From assembly GCA_020633295.1 (NCBI GenBank), contig JACKDW010000008.1, positions 186,001-250,000 of the forward strand: 64,000 nucleotides of DNA. Direction: 5' to 3'. This DNA is from Myxococcales bacterium (GTDB lineage Bacteria; Myxococcota_A; Polyangia; Nannocystales; Nannocystaceae). Below the pieces are notes generated by a model, which saw nothing but the letters and a program-made list of their open reading frames with translations, was not told the DNA's origin and searched no databases. The position numbers and the translations under genes were made by a program. Below, one piece after another: positions 30,549-38,247 of this stretch. Every line of letters starts with the position of its first letter. Position 1 is the first letter of the stretch.

Positions 30549-30836
30549 CTAGCCCGGGCTCCCCTGGAAGCTCGAGTAGATCATCCAGCCGCCGATCACC
30601 ACGAACAGCGCCCCGCCGACTCGGGTGATCAGCGCCGCGTCGACGCGGCCGTGCAGCCACGCGCCCGCGAAGGCGGCGAGGAAGCTCGAGACGACGAGCG
30701 CGGACGCCGAGGCCGCGAACACGAGCCATCGGTTCCCGCTCTCCGCCGCGAGGCCGGCCGTGGCGAGCTGTGTCTTGTCCCCGAGCTCCGCGAGGAAGAC
30801 GAGGCCGAAGGTCGAGAAGAAGACGCGGAGAGCCAT
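30549..30836 (-). CDS. GDT1/TMEM165 (UPF0016) family cation transporter, single-repeat form
   Basis: A 95-residue membrane protein with three helices and the defining motif ELGDKTQ at residues 17-23. Full-length family members carry two such repeats; prokaryotes often encode single-repeat proteins that form homo- or heterodimers. The family moves Mn2+ or Ca2+, with the acidic motif forming the ion path. No second half-size gene is seen next to it, so a homodimer is likely. It faces the ceramidase-like gene tail to tail with a 28-bp gap. Start ATG 30836; the sequence upstream shows no clear ribosome site. Confidence 0.93.
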   Translation of the reverse strand: MALRVFFSTFGLVFLAELGDKTQLATAGLAAESGNRWLVFAASASALVVSSFLAAFAGAWLHGRVDAALITRVGGALFVVIGGWMIYSSFQGSPG

Positions 30837-30983
30837 GACGGCGGAGCGTAGCAGGCGGACGACGATGCCGCGGCGCGCTCGCCCGCCAGCGTGCTGCGAG
30901 AAGGCACGCGCTGTGTCACCGGCTGTGCGCGGCGTTGATCTTCACCATGCGTTCGAGCGAGTCGCACGGGCGCTCGTACATAC

Positions 30984-31787
30984 GTGGAACGCGAATTCCC
31001 GCGACGCAGAGACCGTTGGTATCCCGGTAGGTTCGGTGGTGCGGGCGAGTACACGCCGTACTTGCTCGCCGGCAACGGGGACGCGCCGACGCAGCTCGCC
31101 GAGATCATCGGCTTCAACGTGTTCGATGAGCCATTTACGGTCGGGCCCTTTGACGGCTCGATCAAGCTCGACGTCGAGCTCGAGCTGTTCGGCGTCAACT
31201 ACACCAGCAACGACGTCGAGCTGCAGACGCAGATGGACGGGCCCGTCGACGCCACCGTCGTTCAGGAGGGCGAGGTCGTCTCGCTCGATCTCGATCACCC
31301 GGCGCCCGGCGAGACCACGCCGGCGTGGGGCACGGTGCACGGCATGGTCGACGTCGGCGCGACGCTGCGGTTCATCCCGACGGTCGAGATCCAGGGGCTC
31401 GAGCTCGCCGAGAGCCTCGAGGTCCCGTTCCCGCTGAACGAGGGCGTCGCGCTCGCGTTCGCGCCGGAGCAGATGGACTTCGCGGGCCCGCCCGAGCCGC
31501 CGGAGCCGGAGACGACGGGCACGCCCGATCCGACTGCGGGTCCCGAGACGGACTCCGACACGGGCACCGACGGCGACACGCTGGGCACCTCGACGGGCGA
31601 TGACTCGACCACGAGCACCACGGAGGGGCCGGTGGACGAGACGACGGGTGACTCGGCGGGCGCGTCGGGCACCGACGGCTCCGAGGACGAGGGCTGCGGC
31701 TGCTCGGCCGACGGGGACGATCGCGGCGCGGCTGGCTTCGCGTTGCTCGGCCTGGCGCTGCTCGGGCTCCGTCGGCGTCGCCGCTGA
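30984..31787 (+). pseudogene. 3' fragment of a MYXO-CTERM secreted-protein gene (no signal peptide)
   Basis: An open frame from GTG 30984 encodes 267 residues. It ends in a classical sorting tail: an acidic Thr/Gly/Asp linker, GCGCSADGDD, a hydrophobic helix (GFALLGLALLGL) and RRRRR. Proteins with this tail are exported, yet no signal peptide exists here. The first 22 residues are basic and implausible, and an in-frame stop lies at 30936. From residue 23 (YTPYLLAGNGD) the sequence reads as a good continuation of the truncated gene at 21984-22472, sharing 14 bases at the joint. I infer a gene interrupted by the 8.6 kb between. Alternatively it is an independent 5'-deleted paralogue. Confidence 0.7.
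31049..31062 (+). repeat. 14-bp direct repeat, copy 2
   Basis: GTACACGCCGTACT, identical and in the same codon phase as 22406-22419. See the two gene fragments at 21984-22472 and 30984-31787. Confidence 0.9.
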
Positions 31788-31871
31788 GCGTGAGCGCGTA
31801 GCGCGTAGCGAGTAGATAGATAGCCGAGCATCGATCGCGGCGCGTAGCCGACTTCGCGCCGTCGAGCCTCG

Positions 31872-31901
31872 ACGCCGCCTCCGCCTTCGCGGGGGCGGCG
31901 T
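31872..31901 (+). terminator. candidate hairpin terminator after the MYXO-CTERM fragment
   Basis: ACGCCGCC (31872-31879) pairs with GGCGGCGT (31894-31901), with further G-C pairs inside. Only a short TTCT follows, so termination strength is uncertain. It separates the fragment from the esterase operon. Confidence 0.35.
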
Positions 31902-31970
31902 TCTCGCGCGCGCGGGCGTGAGCGCGCGGCGTGGGTGCCAAGCTGCGGCGAGATAGGGCATACATTGTCC

Positions 31971-33026
31971 GTGCACGGATCGATCCTCGCCCGGCTCTCG
32001 ACCACGTTGATCCGCGGCTCCCTGGTGGTGCCTCGCGTGCTCGCGCGGACGACCCGCGGCCAGACTCGACACCCGCACACGGGCGCGGTGCTCGACGCCC
32101 ACACCGCGGCGTACTTCGCGTTGCTGCGGGCGAGCGGGCTCCCGGGGCTCGATCGCATGCCGCTCGTGCAGCTGCGCGACTCGTACCGGATCAGCGGCGC
32201 CGTGATGGACGTGCTGCCGGTGCGGCTCGCGGCGGTGGAGGACCGCGAGCTGCCGGGTCCGCACGGCTACCGCGTGCCGGTGCGCGTGTACACGCCGGAG
32301 TTCACCGACGACGCGCTGCCGATCCTCGTGTACATGCACGGCGGCGGCTTCATCATGGGCGACCTCGACAGCCACGACGCGGTGTGTCGCCGGATGGCCA
32401 AGGGGGCGCGCTGCGTGGTGATCGCGGTCGACTATCGGTTGGCGCCCGAGCACCCGTTCCCGGCGGCGCCCCTCGACGCGTACGCGGCGTTTCAGTGGAT
32501 CCGCGCGCACGCGAAGATGTTCGGCGGCACGCCCGAGCGCGTGGCGATCGGGGGCGACAGCGCGGGCGGGAACCTGGCGCTGGTGACCGCGCTGCGCGCC
32601 CGCGACGCGGGCGAGCCGACGCCGTGCATGCTGCTGCTGATCTACCCGGGCACCGACATGACGGGCTCGTGCCCCTCGCGCGCCGTGCCGGAGGTCGAGT
32701 TCTACCTGACGCCGCAGGCGATCGAGCGGTTCATGACGTCGTACGTGCCCCGCGGGCACGATCGCCGGGACTCGAGGATGTCGCCGATGTTCACCGAGAC
32801 GATGCGGGGCCTGCCGCACACGCGGATGATCCTCGCGGGCTTCGATCCGCTGCGCGACGAGGGGCTGCGCGTGGCCGAGCGCATGCGCGAGGACCGGGTC
32901 GACGTGGTGCTGAGCGAGGAGGGCGCGCTCGCGCACGGCTTCCTGACGATGGGCGGGATCCTCCCGAACGCGGCGCAGGCGCTCGATCGCGTGGTCGTCG
33001 AGCTCCAACGCGGGCTCGCGCGGTAG
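31971..33026 (+). CDS. alpha/beta hydrolase, hormone-sensitive-lipase-like esterase
   Basis: Called from GTG 31971 because TACATT (31961-31966) lies four bases upstream as a -10 box, implying a leaderless message; an in-frame GTG at 31935 is also open. The product is 351 residues. The HGGG oxyanion motif (MHGGGFIMGD, about residues 123-132), the nucleophile elbow GDSAGGN (about 192-198), a late Asp in FDPLRDEG and a His in AHGFL complete the HSL/family IV esterase pattern. Such enzymes hydrolyse short acyl or aryl esters in the cytoplasm. The next gene starts 13 bp after the stop, so this pair is an operon with an oxidoreductase. Confidence 0.92.
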   Translation: MHGSILARLSTTLIRGSLVVPRVLARTTRGQTRHPHTGAVLDAHTAAYFALLRASGLPGLDRMPLVQLRDSYRISGAVMDVLPVRLAAVEDRELPGPHGYRVPVRVYTPEFTDDALPILVYMHGGGFIMGDLDSHDAVCRRMAKGARCVVIAVDYRLAPEHPFPAAPLDAYAAFQWIRAHAKMFGGTPERVAIGGDSAGGNLALVTALRARDAGEPTPCMLLLIYPGTDMTGSCPSRAVPEVEFYLTPQAIERFMTSYVPRGHDRRDSRMSPMFTETMRGLPHTRMILAGFDPLRDEGLRVAERMREDRVDVVLSEEGALAHGFLTMGGILPNAAQALDRVVVELQRGLAR

Positions 33027-33039
33027 TACGCTCCCGGCC

Positions 33040-34071
33040 ATGACCGGCGAACCGACGACGACCGCGCGCGTGTTTCAGATCGAGGGTGGCTTCGGGCTCG
33101 ATAAGCTGTCGCTCGCCGAGCGAGCGGCGCGCGAGCCCGGCCCGGGCGAGGTCGCGGTGCGCGTGCGCGCCGTCGCGCTCAACTACCGCGATCTGCTGAT
33201 GGTGCGCGGTCACTACAACCCGAGGCAGCCGCTGCCGCTGATCCCGTGCTCGGACGGCGCGGGGGAGGTCGTCGCGGTCGGCCCCGGGGTCACGCGCGTC
33301 AAGGTCGGAGATCGCGTGGCCTCGATGTTCGCGCAGGACTGGCCGAGCGGACAGCCGAACAAGGCCGCGCTCTCGTCGACGCTGGGCGGCCCGCGCGACG
33401 GGATGCTCGCCGAGCGCGTGGTGCTGCCGGAGCGCGGGGTCGCGCCCGTGCCCGCGCACCTCGAGGACGCGGAGGCGGCGACGCTCCCGTGCGCGGCGCT
33501 GACGGCCTGGAGCGCGCTCGTGACGCTCGGGGGCGTGACCGCCGGAGACACTGTTCTGGTCCAGGGGACAGGCGGTGTCTCGATCTTCGCGCTGCAGTTC
33601 GCCTGCCTCCTCGGCGCGCGCGTGATCGCGACGTCGAGCAGCGACGCGAAGCTCGAGCGCGCCCGGGCGATGGGCGCGTGGCGGACGATCAACTACCGGA
33701 CGACGCCGGACTGGGGCAAGGTCGCGCGCAAGCTCAGCGGCGACGGCGTCGATCACGTCGTCGAGGTCGGCGGCGCGGGGACGCTGCAGCAGTCGATCCG
33801 CGCGGTCAGGCCCGGGGGACAGATCAGCCTGATCGGCGTGCTCGCGGGCGGCGCGTCGGAGCTGAACATGACGCCGGTGCTGATGCAGCAGATCCGCGTG
33901 CAGGGGGTGCTGGTCGGGCACCGAGAGGGCTTTGAGGCCATGTGCCGCGCGATCGGGCAGCACGCGCTGCGCCCGGTGATCGATCGCGTGTTCCCGTTCT
34001 CCGAGGCGCGCGCGGCCCTGGAGCACCTGGCGAGCGGGCGGCACTTCGGCAAGGTGTGCATCTCGATCTAG
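33040..34071 (+). CDS. zinc-less medium-chain dehydrogenase/reductase (quinone-oxidoreductase-like)
   Basis: The 343-residue protein begins 13 bp after the esterase stop. The GroES-like N-domain keeps NYRDLLMVRGHY and PLIPCSDGAGEV but lacks the Cys/His/Glu ligands for the catalytic zinc and the structural-zinc Cys cluster. The Rossmann domain has VLVQGTGGVSIFALQFACLLGA split as VLVQGTGGVS and IFALQFACLLGA (about 167-188), the cofactor loop, followed by ATSSSDAKLERAR. This fits NAD(P)H-dependent quinone or enone reductases. Together with an esterase it may handle small esters and their unsaturated or alcohol products, which is inference from the operon alone. Confidence 0.92.
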   Translation: MTGEPTTTARVFQIEGGFGLDKLSLAERAAREPGPGEVAVRVRAVALNYRDLLMVRGHYNPRQPLPLIPCSDGAGEVVAVGPGVTRVKVGDRVASMFAQDWPSGQPNKAALSSTLGGPRDGMLAERVVLPERGVAPVPAHLEDAEAATLPCAALTAWSALVTLGGVTAGDTVLVQGTGGVSIFALQFACLLGARVIATSSSDAKLERARAMGAWRTINYRTTPDWGKVARKLSGDGVDHVVEVGGAGTLQQSIRAVRPGGQISLIGVLAGGASELNMTPVLMQQIRVQGVLVGHREGFEAMCRAIGQHALRPVIDRVFPFSEARAALEHLASGRHFGKVCISI

Positions 34072-34119
34072 TCGCCGGGGCGCTTCGCTACAGCCTGGCC
34101 GCGAGGTCTCGTCGTGCGA

Positions 34120-34135
34120 GTGTCCTCTGGGACAC
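34120..34135. promoter_or_regulatory. perfect palindrome GTGTCC-N4-GGACAC
   Basis: GTGTCCTCTGGGACAC has six-base arms and lies in the convergent gap between the oxidoreductase and lipoprotein genes. It is the most symmetric member of a motif also found at 14834, 21898 and 42654. No promoter is needed here, so it may mark a small RNA, a protein-binding site or chance. Confidence 0.35.
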
Positions 34136-34214
34136 CTGATTTCGCTCGCGCGGAGGCCGGCGGTCAGGACATGGTTCTTGGGGCGTGTCCGACGATACGC
34201 GCCCGAACGTCCGA

Positions 34215-34235
34215 GGGCCGCCTGCGCGGCGGCCC
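34215..34235. terminator. candidate bidirectional hairpin
   Basis: GGGCCGCC (34215-34222) pairs perfectly with GGCGGCCC (34228-34235) around a five-base loop, between convergent genes. There is no T tract on either side, so factor-dependent termination is more likely. Confidence 0.35.
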
Positions 34236-34264
34236 GCTCGGCGCGCGCGGCTGGACGGATCCGA

Positions 34265-35161
34265 TCAGTAGCCCACGCTGTAGCAGTCGCAGGCGCCGTC
34301 CTGGCTGCAGTCGGCCGGGGTCTGCGCGCCGGCGCTGAACGTGATCGTGACGCTGCGGTCGGCGGGCTGCTCGTACTGCTCGATCATGCCCCAGACCGCG
34401 TCGGCGCTGTTGTTGCCGCCCTCGATCGCGCCCGCGTCGTCGTTGGTCAAGAACGGGATCAGCAGGGACGCGGTGCCCTCGTAGGGCTCGCCGCCGAGCG
34501 AGACCGGGCCGACCATGATGTCGAGCGGGCCGTAGTCGTCGCAGTACGAGTCGTCGAACTTGCCGAACACGTCGTCGGGGCAGCTCTGGCCGGTGACGCC
34601 GGGGTAGCGGACGTTGGCCGCGAGCTCGCACGCGGGGTCGTTGTTGAGGTCGCAGCGGAACATGTGCTTGAACGCGTACGCGTTCACGGCGAGGCAGGGG
34701 TGGGTGCACGCGGTCAGGCGTACGGGGACCGCGTCCCCGGCTCCGACGGTCGACGGCACGCAGACCTGGCCGCGGAAGAAGGGCATCGTCACGGGCCCGA
34801 GGTCGCCGCCGCTCTGGTCGGTGCAGTCCGGGGGTCCGTCGCACGGCACCGGGTCGGGCCAGTTGGTGCCGGAGCTGCCCCCGCTGGGATCGCTGGGATC
34901 GCTGGGATCGCTGGGGTTGCTGCCGCCTGGTCCGCCCGAGGTGTCGCTCATCGACGAGCCGCTCGTGGTCCCTGCGGTCAGGTCGGTGTCGCCGTCGGAG
35001 CCGCCGCAATTCGGCGACGAGATGGCGCACTCGGCCAGATCCTTGTGGGGGCCCTCACAGCCCATCAAGCCGACGATCGGCAGCACGAGCGCGATGGCGC
35101 CGAGTGGTTTGAACAGGTGTGCAGCGGACTGGCGCGGCGTGGGGGCGCGAAGGCGTGTCAT
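34265..35161 (-). CDS. lipoprotein of unknown function
   Basis: The 298-residue product starts at ATG 35161. The signal peptide is long with a basic start and lipobox VGLMGC (Cys 35). A linker of about 60 Gly/Ser/Thr/Asp residues contains a short Asp-Pro-Ser repeat encoded by a 9-bp tandem repeat. The remaining domain has at least ten Cys residues in spaced pairs (PCDGPPDC, TACTHPC, CDLNNDPAC, CPDD, YCDD, DCSQDGACDC), probably forming disulfides outside the cell. It also has a DDYGPLDIMVGPVSLGG strand region. No family is recognised. It is divergent from the TetR regulator and shares its A+T-rich upstream region. Confidence 0.8.
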   Translation of the reverse strand: MTRLRAPTPRQSAAHLFKPLGAIALVLPIVGLMGCEGPHKDLAECAISSPNCGGSDGDTDLTAGTTSGSSMSDTSGGPGGSNPSDPSDPSDPSGGSSGTNWPDPVPCDGPPDCTDQSGGDLGPVTMPFFRGQVCVPSTVGAGDAVPVRLTACTHPCLAVNAYAFKHMFRCDLNNDPACELAANVRYPGVTGQSCPDDVFGKFDDSYCDDYGPLDIMVGPVSLGGEPYEGTASLLIPFLTNDDAGAIEGGNNSADAVWGMIEQYEQPADRSVTITFSAGAQTPADCSQDGACDCYSVGY

Positions 35162-35240
35162 CTCGCCCAGTCTACCGAAGCTGCGAACGCACGGGCGCAG
35201 ACTCGCGCATTCGCGCGCTCGACCCCGTGAGGGTTCACGG

Positions 35241-35264
35241 TGACCTTTGGTTAACTTTTGGTCA
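35241..35264. promoter_or_regulatory. operator-like inverted repeat 1 (TGACC-N14-GGTCA)
   Basis: TGACC (35241-35245) and GGTCA (35260-35264) are separated by 14 bases with GTTAAC at the centre. An identical architecture occurs at 35318-35341. Both lie in the strikingly A+T-rich leader of the TetR gene, so they are probable TetR operators. This copy is nearer the divergent lipoprotein gene and might control it too. Confidence 0.6.
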
Positions 35265-35317
35265 TGCTCAAAAACAGAATAAAAATAGCTGTTTGTAGAG
35301 TGAGAGATTTTCCACGT

Positions 35318-35341
35318 TGACCGATTTTTAGAAAGTGGTCA
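35318..35341. promoter_or_regulatory. operator-like inverted repeat 2 (TGACC-N14-GGTCA)
   Basis: TGACC (35318-35322) and GGTCA (35337-35341) are separated by 14 bases, exactly as at 35241-35264. The centre is 77 bp from the first. It ends ten bases before the TetR start codon, a position suited to autorepression. Confidence 0.6.
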
Positions 35342-35351
35342 TTTTGGTTTG

Positions 35352-36038
35352 GTGTCCTGGCATCTCGAAGACGCCGAGCGAATCCTGCGCGAGCTCGCGG
35401 GCCCGGATGTCACCGACCCCGAGGCCGACGCGAAGGCGCGCAAGCGCGCGCGGATCGTCGACGCGGCGACGGCGTTGTTCATCGAGCGCGGCTACCGGAA
35501 GTCGACCATCGACGAGGTGGCCGAGCGCGCGGGCGTGGCCAAGGGCACCGTCTACCTCTACTTCAAGAACAAGGTCGACCTGCTCGTGACCGCGGCCGCG
35601 CGCGAGAAGCTGCGCTTCCTCGGCCGGATCAAGCCGCTCTACACCGAAGATCTGCCCGCCGGCGTCCGTCTCAAGCGGTGGTTGGTCGCCGTGTTCGTCC
35701 TCGCCCACGAGATGCCGCTGGCCTCGCGCCTGATGCAGGAGCCGTCGGTCTTGCTGCAGATCCAGGACGAGATGCCGAAGGAAGTCCTCAGTCAAGGGGA
35801 GCAGCACCGCGACGACTTCCTCGCGCACCTCATCGACGAGGCCGCGGGGGACCACCGCTGGAACGAGGTCGAGCTGCGCGATCGGGTCAAGGTCCTGGGC
35901 GGCCTGACCTACTTCAGCTCGCTGGTTGGAGACGAGCGCGTGCGTCGAGGGCTCTCGCTCGAGCGCTACGCGACGATCCTGGCTGACCTGCTCATCGACG
36001 GCCTCGGCCGTGATGGGCGCGGCCGAGAGGAGAAATGA
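35352..36038 (+). CDS. TetR/AcrR family transcriptional regulator
   Basis: Called from GTG 35352 (TTG 35349 is equally possible), giving 228 residues. The N-terminal helix-turn-helix has the family hallmark: RARIVDAATALFIERGYRKS in pieces, then TIDEVAERAGVAKGTVYLYF, then KNKVDLL (about residues 33-79). The C-terminal ligand-binding domain is helical and variable. The stop overlaps the next start (ATGA at 36035-36038), so it is translated with the transport operon downstream. Two matching inverted repeats in its leader suggest autoregulation. The ligand is unknown; TetR proteins ahead of export genes usually sense the exported compound or a membrane-stress signal. Confidence 0.93.
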   Translation: MSWHLEDAERILRELAGPDVTDPEADAKARKRARIVDAATALFIERGYRKSTIDEVAERAGVAKGTVYLYFKNKVDLLVTAAAREKLRFLGRIKPLYTEDLPAGVRLKRWLVAVFVLAHEMPLASRLMQEPSVLLQIQDEMPKEVLSQGEQHRDDFLAHLIDEAAGDHRWNEVELRDRVKVLGGLTYFSSLVGDERVRRGLSLERYATILADLLIDGLGRDGRGREEK

Positions 36039-36913
36039 GCATGCAAGGCAATCACGTCATGGTCTCTCGCCGGACCGCGGTCCGGCGCCTGCTCGCTGCG
36101 GTCGCGCTGCCGTGCGCGCTGCTGCTCGGCGGCCCCGCGCTCGCCGGGGACGGCGACGCGCCCGCCGGGGACGGCGACGCGCCCGCCGAGTCGCTGCTGC
36201 CTGCGGACGCGCCGTCGCCCGAGTCCCCGGAGTTCCTCCGCTACGTCATGAACCGGGTCGACGACCTCTACCGCGGCCGCAGCAGCCACGGCGTCATGGA
36301 GATGAAGGTCAAGACCCAGCACTGGTCGCGCACGATGGTGCTCGAGTCGTGGTCGCTGGGCACCGAGTACTCGCTGGTCCGCATCCTCATCCCCATGAAG
36401 GAGAAGGGCACCGCGACGCTCAAGGCCGGCGACGACCTGTACACCTACCTCAACAAGACGCGGCGGACGATCAAGATCTCGGGCGCGATGATGGGCGCCT
36501 CGTGGATGGGCTCGCACTTCACCAACGACGACCTGGTGAAGGACTCGCGCTACTCGGACGACTTCGACGTCGCGCTGACCGGGCGCGGCGACGCGGAGGG
36601 GGCCGCGACCTACGAGTTCACGCTCACGCCGAAGCCCGACGCGGCGGTCGTGTGGGGCAAGGTCACCGTGACGATCCGGCAGGCCGACCTGCTGCCGGTC
36701 AGCCAGGTGTTCTACGACGAGGACGGCGCGGCGGTGCGCAAGCTCGAGTTCAAGGAGTACAAGACCGTCAGCGGGCGCACGATGCCGACCGTGATGAAGA
36801 TGACCCCGCTCGATCAGAGCGGCGAGTACACGCAGGTCGCGTGGAAGAAGATGGCCTTCGACGTCGCGCTCGAGCCGTCGTTCTTCACGCTGCAGCGGCT
36901 CAAGTCGATCTAG
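36035..36913 (+). CDS. LolA-like outer-membrane lipoprotein-sorting protein
   Basis: The start overlaps the TetR stop by four bases (36035); 292 residues. The signal peptide ends near ALA-G (about residue 38), followed by a 7-residue duplication (GDGDAPA twice). The mature protein has the half-barrel pattern of the LolA-like group found with FtsX-type transporters: R-x-S-x-G-V-M-E-M-K-V, LVRILIPMKEKGTATLK, DDLYTYLNKTRRTIKISG and SWMGSHFTNDDLVKD, then a late EFKEYKTVSGRTMPTVMKM strand pair. It probably carries a lipid or lipoprotein in the periplasm between the ABC transporter and the outer membrane. The order TetR-LolA-like-FtsX-FtsX-ATPase supports this. Confidence 0.9.
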   Translation: MSMQGNHVMVSRRTAVRRLLAAVALPCALLLGGPALAGDGDAPAGDGDAPAESLLPADAPSPESPEFLRYVMNRVDDLYRGRSSHGVMEMKVKTQHWSRTMVLESWSLGTEYSLVRILIPMKEKGTATLKAGDDLYTYLNKTRRTIKISGAMMGASWMGSHFTNDDLVKDSRYSDDFDVALTGRGDAEGAATYEFTLTPKPDAAVVWGKVTVTIRQADLLPVSQVFYDEDGAAVRKLEFKEYKTVSGRTMPTVMKMTPLDQSGEYTQVAWKKMAFDVALEPSFFTLQRLKSI

Positions 36914-36983
36914 CGGAGCCGCCGCGAGCAGCAGCCGACACCACGGAGGACATCATGACGCCGCGGACGCCAGGGAGGGCCCG

Positions 36984-38201
36984 TTGAACCCCGTCGTGTT
37001 CGCGTGGCGCAACGTCTGGCGCAGCCGTCGGCGCAGCCTCGTGACGATGGCGGCGATGAGCTTCGCGCTGCTCATGATGATCCTCTACACGGGGCTCGTC
37101 GCCGGCTACATGGGCGGGCTCGAGCGCAACATGCTCGACCTCGAGATGGGCGACATGCAGGTGTTCGCGCCCGAGTACAAGCGCGACCCGTCGCTCTACA
37201 CGCTGATCGAGGACCCAGGCGGGCTGCTCGCGAAGCTCGACGACGCCGGCTACCCGGCGGCCGCGCGCCTGATCGGTTCGGGGCTCGCCGCGGCGGGCGA
37301 CGCCTCGGCGGGCGTCGAGCTGCGCGGCGTCGACGTCGCGCGCGACAAGTCGGTGAGCGAGGTCTACCAGCACGTCATCAAGGGCGCGTGGCTCGATCCG
37401 GCGCAGCCCCAGGGCGTCGTGCTCGGCGGTCGGCTCGCGCGCACGCTCGCGGTCTCGGTCGGCGACGAGCTCGTCGTGCTCTCGCAGGCCTCGGACGGCT
37501 CCATGGCCAACGATCTGTTCGTCGTGCGCGGCGTGCTCAAGAACATCGCCGACGGGGTCGACCGCGCCGGCGTGTTCATGACCGCCGACGCGTTCCGCGA
37601 GTTCTTCGTGGTGCCCGAGGGCGCCCACCAGCTGATCGTGCGGCGGCCGCCCGCGCGCGAGCTCGACGCGGCGGCCGCCGAGGTCCGAGGCATCGCCGCC
37701 GGCGAGTCGGTCCAGACCTGGCGCGACCTGATGCCGATGCTCGCGTCGATGATGGACTCGATCACCGGCGCGATGCTGTTCATGTACGGCATCATCTACA
37801 TGGCGATCGGGATCGTGCTGCTCAACACCATGCTGATGGCGGTGTTCGAGCGCGTGCGCGAGTTCGGCGTGCTCAAGGCGATCGGCGTCAGCCCGCGCGG
37901 CGTGCTGACGCTGATCATGCTCGAGAGCCTGATCCAGGCGCTGCTCGCCGTCGCGGTCGCGACGCTGCTCTCGATCCCGTGCTTCGCCTACCTGACGACC
38001 GCGGGCATCGACCTCACCGCGATCGCGCGGGACATCTCGGTGATGGGCCTCGCGCTCGACCCGATCTGGCGGGCCGAGGTCGGGCTGGGCACCTACCTCT
38101 ACCCGATCGCGATGATGCTCATCATCATCACGCTCGCGGCCGCGTACCCGGCGACGCGGGCGGCGGTGATCCGGCCCGTGGAGGCCATGCGGCACCGGTG
38201 A
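36984..38201 (+). CDS. FtsX/LolC-like ABC transporter permease 1
   Basis: The start is TTG 36984 with GGGAGGG about seven bases upstream; no better start gives the full N-terminal WRNVWRSRRRS motif. The 405 residues hold one N-terminal helix (about 20-40), a large periplasmic MacB-PCD-like domain (about 45-250) and three C-terminal helices of the FtsX domain (about 258-285, 305-335, 370-395). Its sequence VFERVREFGVLKAIGVSPRG in pieces is the coupling region to the ATPase. A ten-codon frame beginning ATG 36956 overlaps the TTG and could couple translation. It likely forms a heterodimer with the next gene. Confidence 0.93.
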   Translation: MNPVVFAWRNVWRSRRRSLVTMAAMSFALLMMILYTGLVAGYMGGLERNMLDLEMGDMQVFAPEYKRDPSLYTLIEDPGGLLAKLDDAGYPAAARLIGSGLAAAGDASAGVELRGVDVARDKSVSEVYQHVIKGAWLDPAQPQGVVLGGRLARTLAVSVGDELVVLSQASDGSMANDLFVVRGVLKNIADGVDRAGVFMTADAFREFFVVPEGAHQLIVRRPPARELDAAAAEVRGIAAGESVQTWRDLMPMLASMMDSITGAMLFMYGIIYMAIGIVLLNTMLMAVFERVREFGVLKAIGVSPRGVLTLIMLESLIQALLAVAVATLLSIPCFAYLTTAGIDLTAIARDISVMGLALDPIWRAEVGLGTYLYPIAMMLIIITLAAAYPATRAAVIRPVEAMRHR

Positions 38202-38247
38202 CGACGATGACGCGCGCGCGCAATCACCCCACACGAGCGAGGCGGCC

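Noticed and set aside
22406..31062. Transposon or integrative element between the two 14-bp repeats
   Set aside because: No transposase, recombinase, tRNA gene or terminal inverted repeat was seen at either edge, so I report only a split gene and leave the mechanism open.
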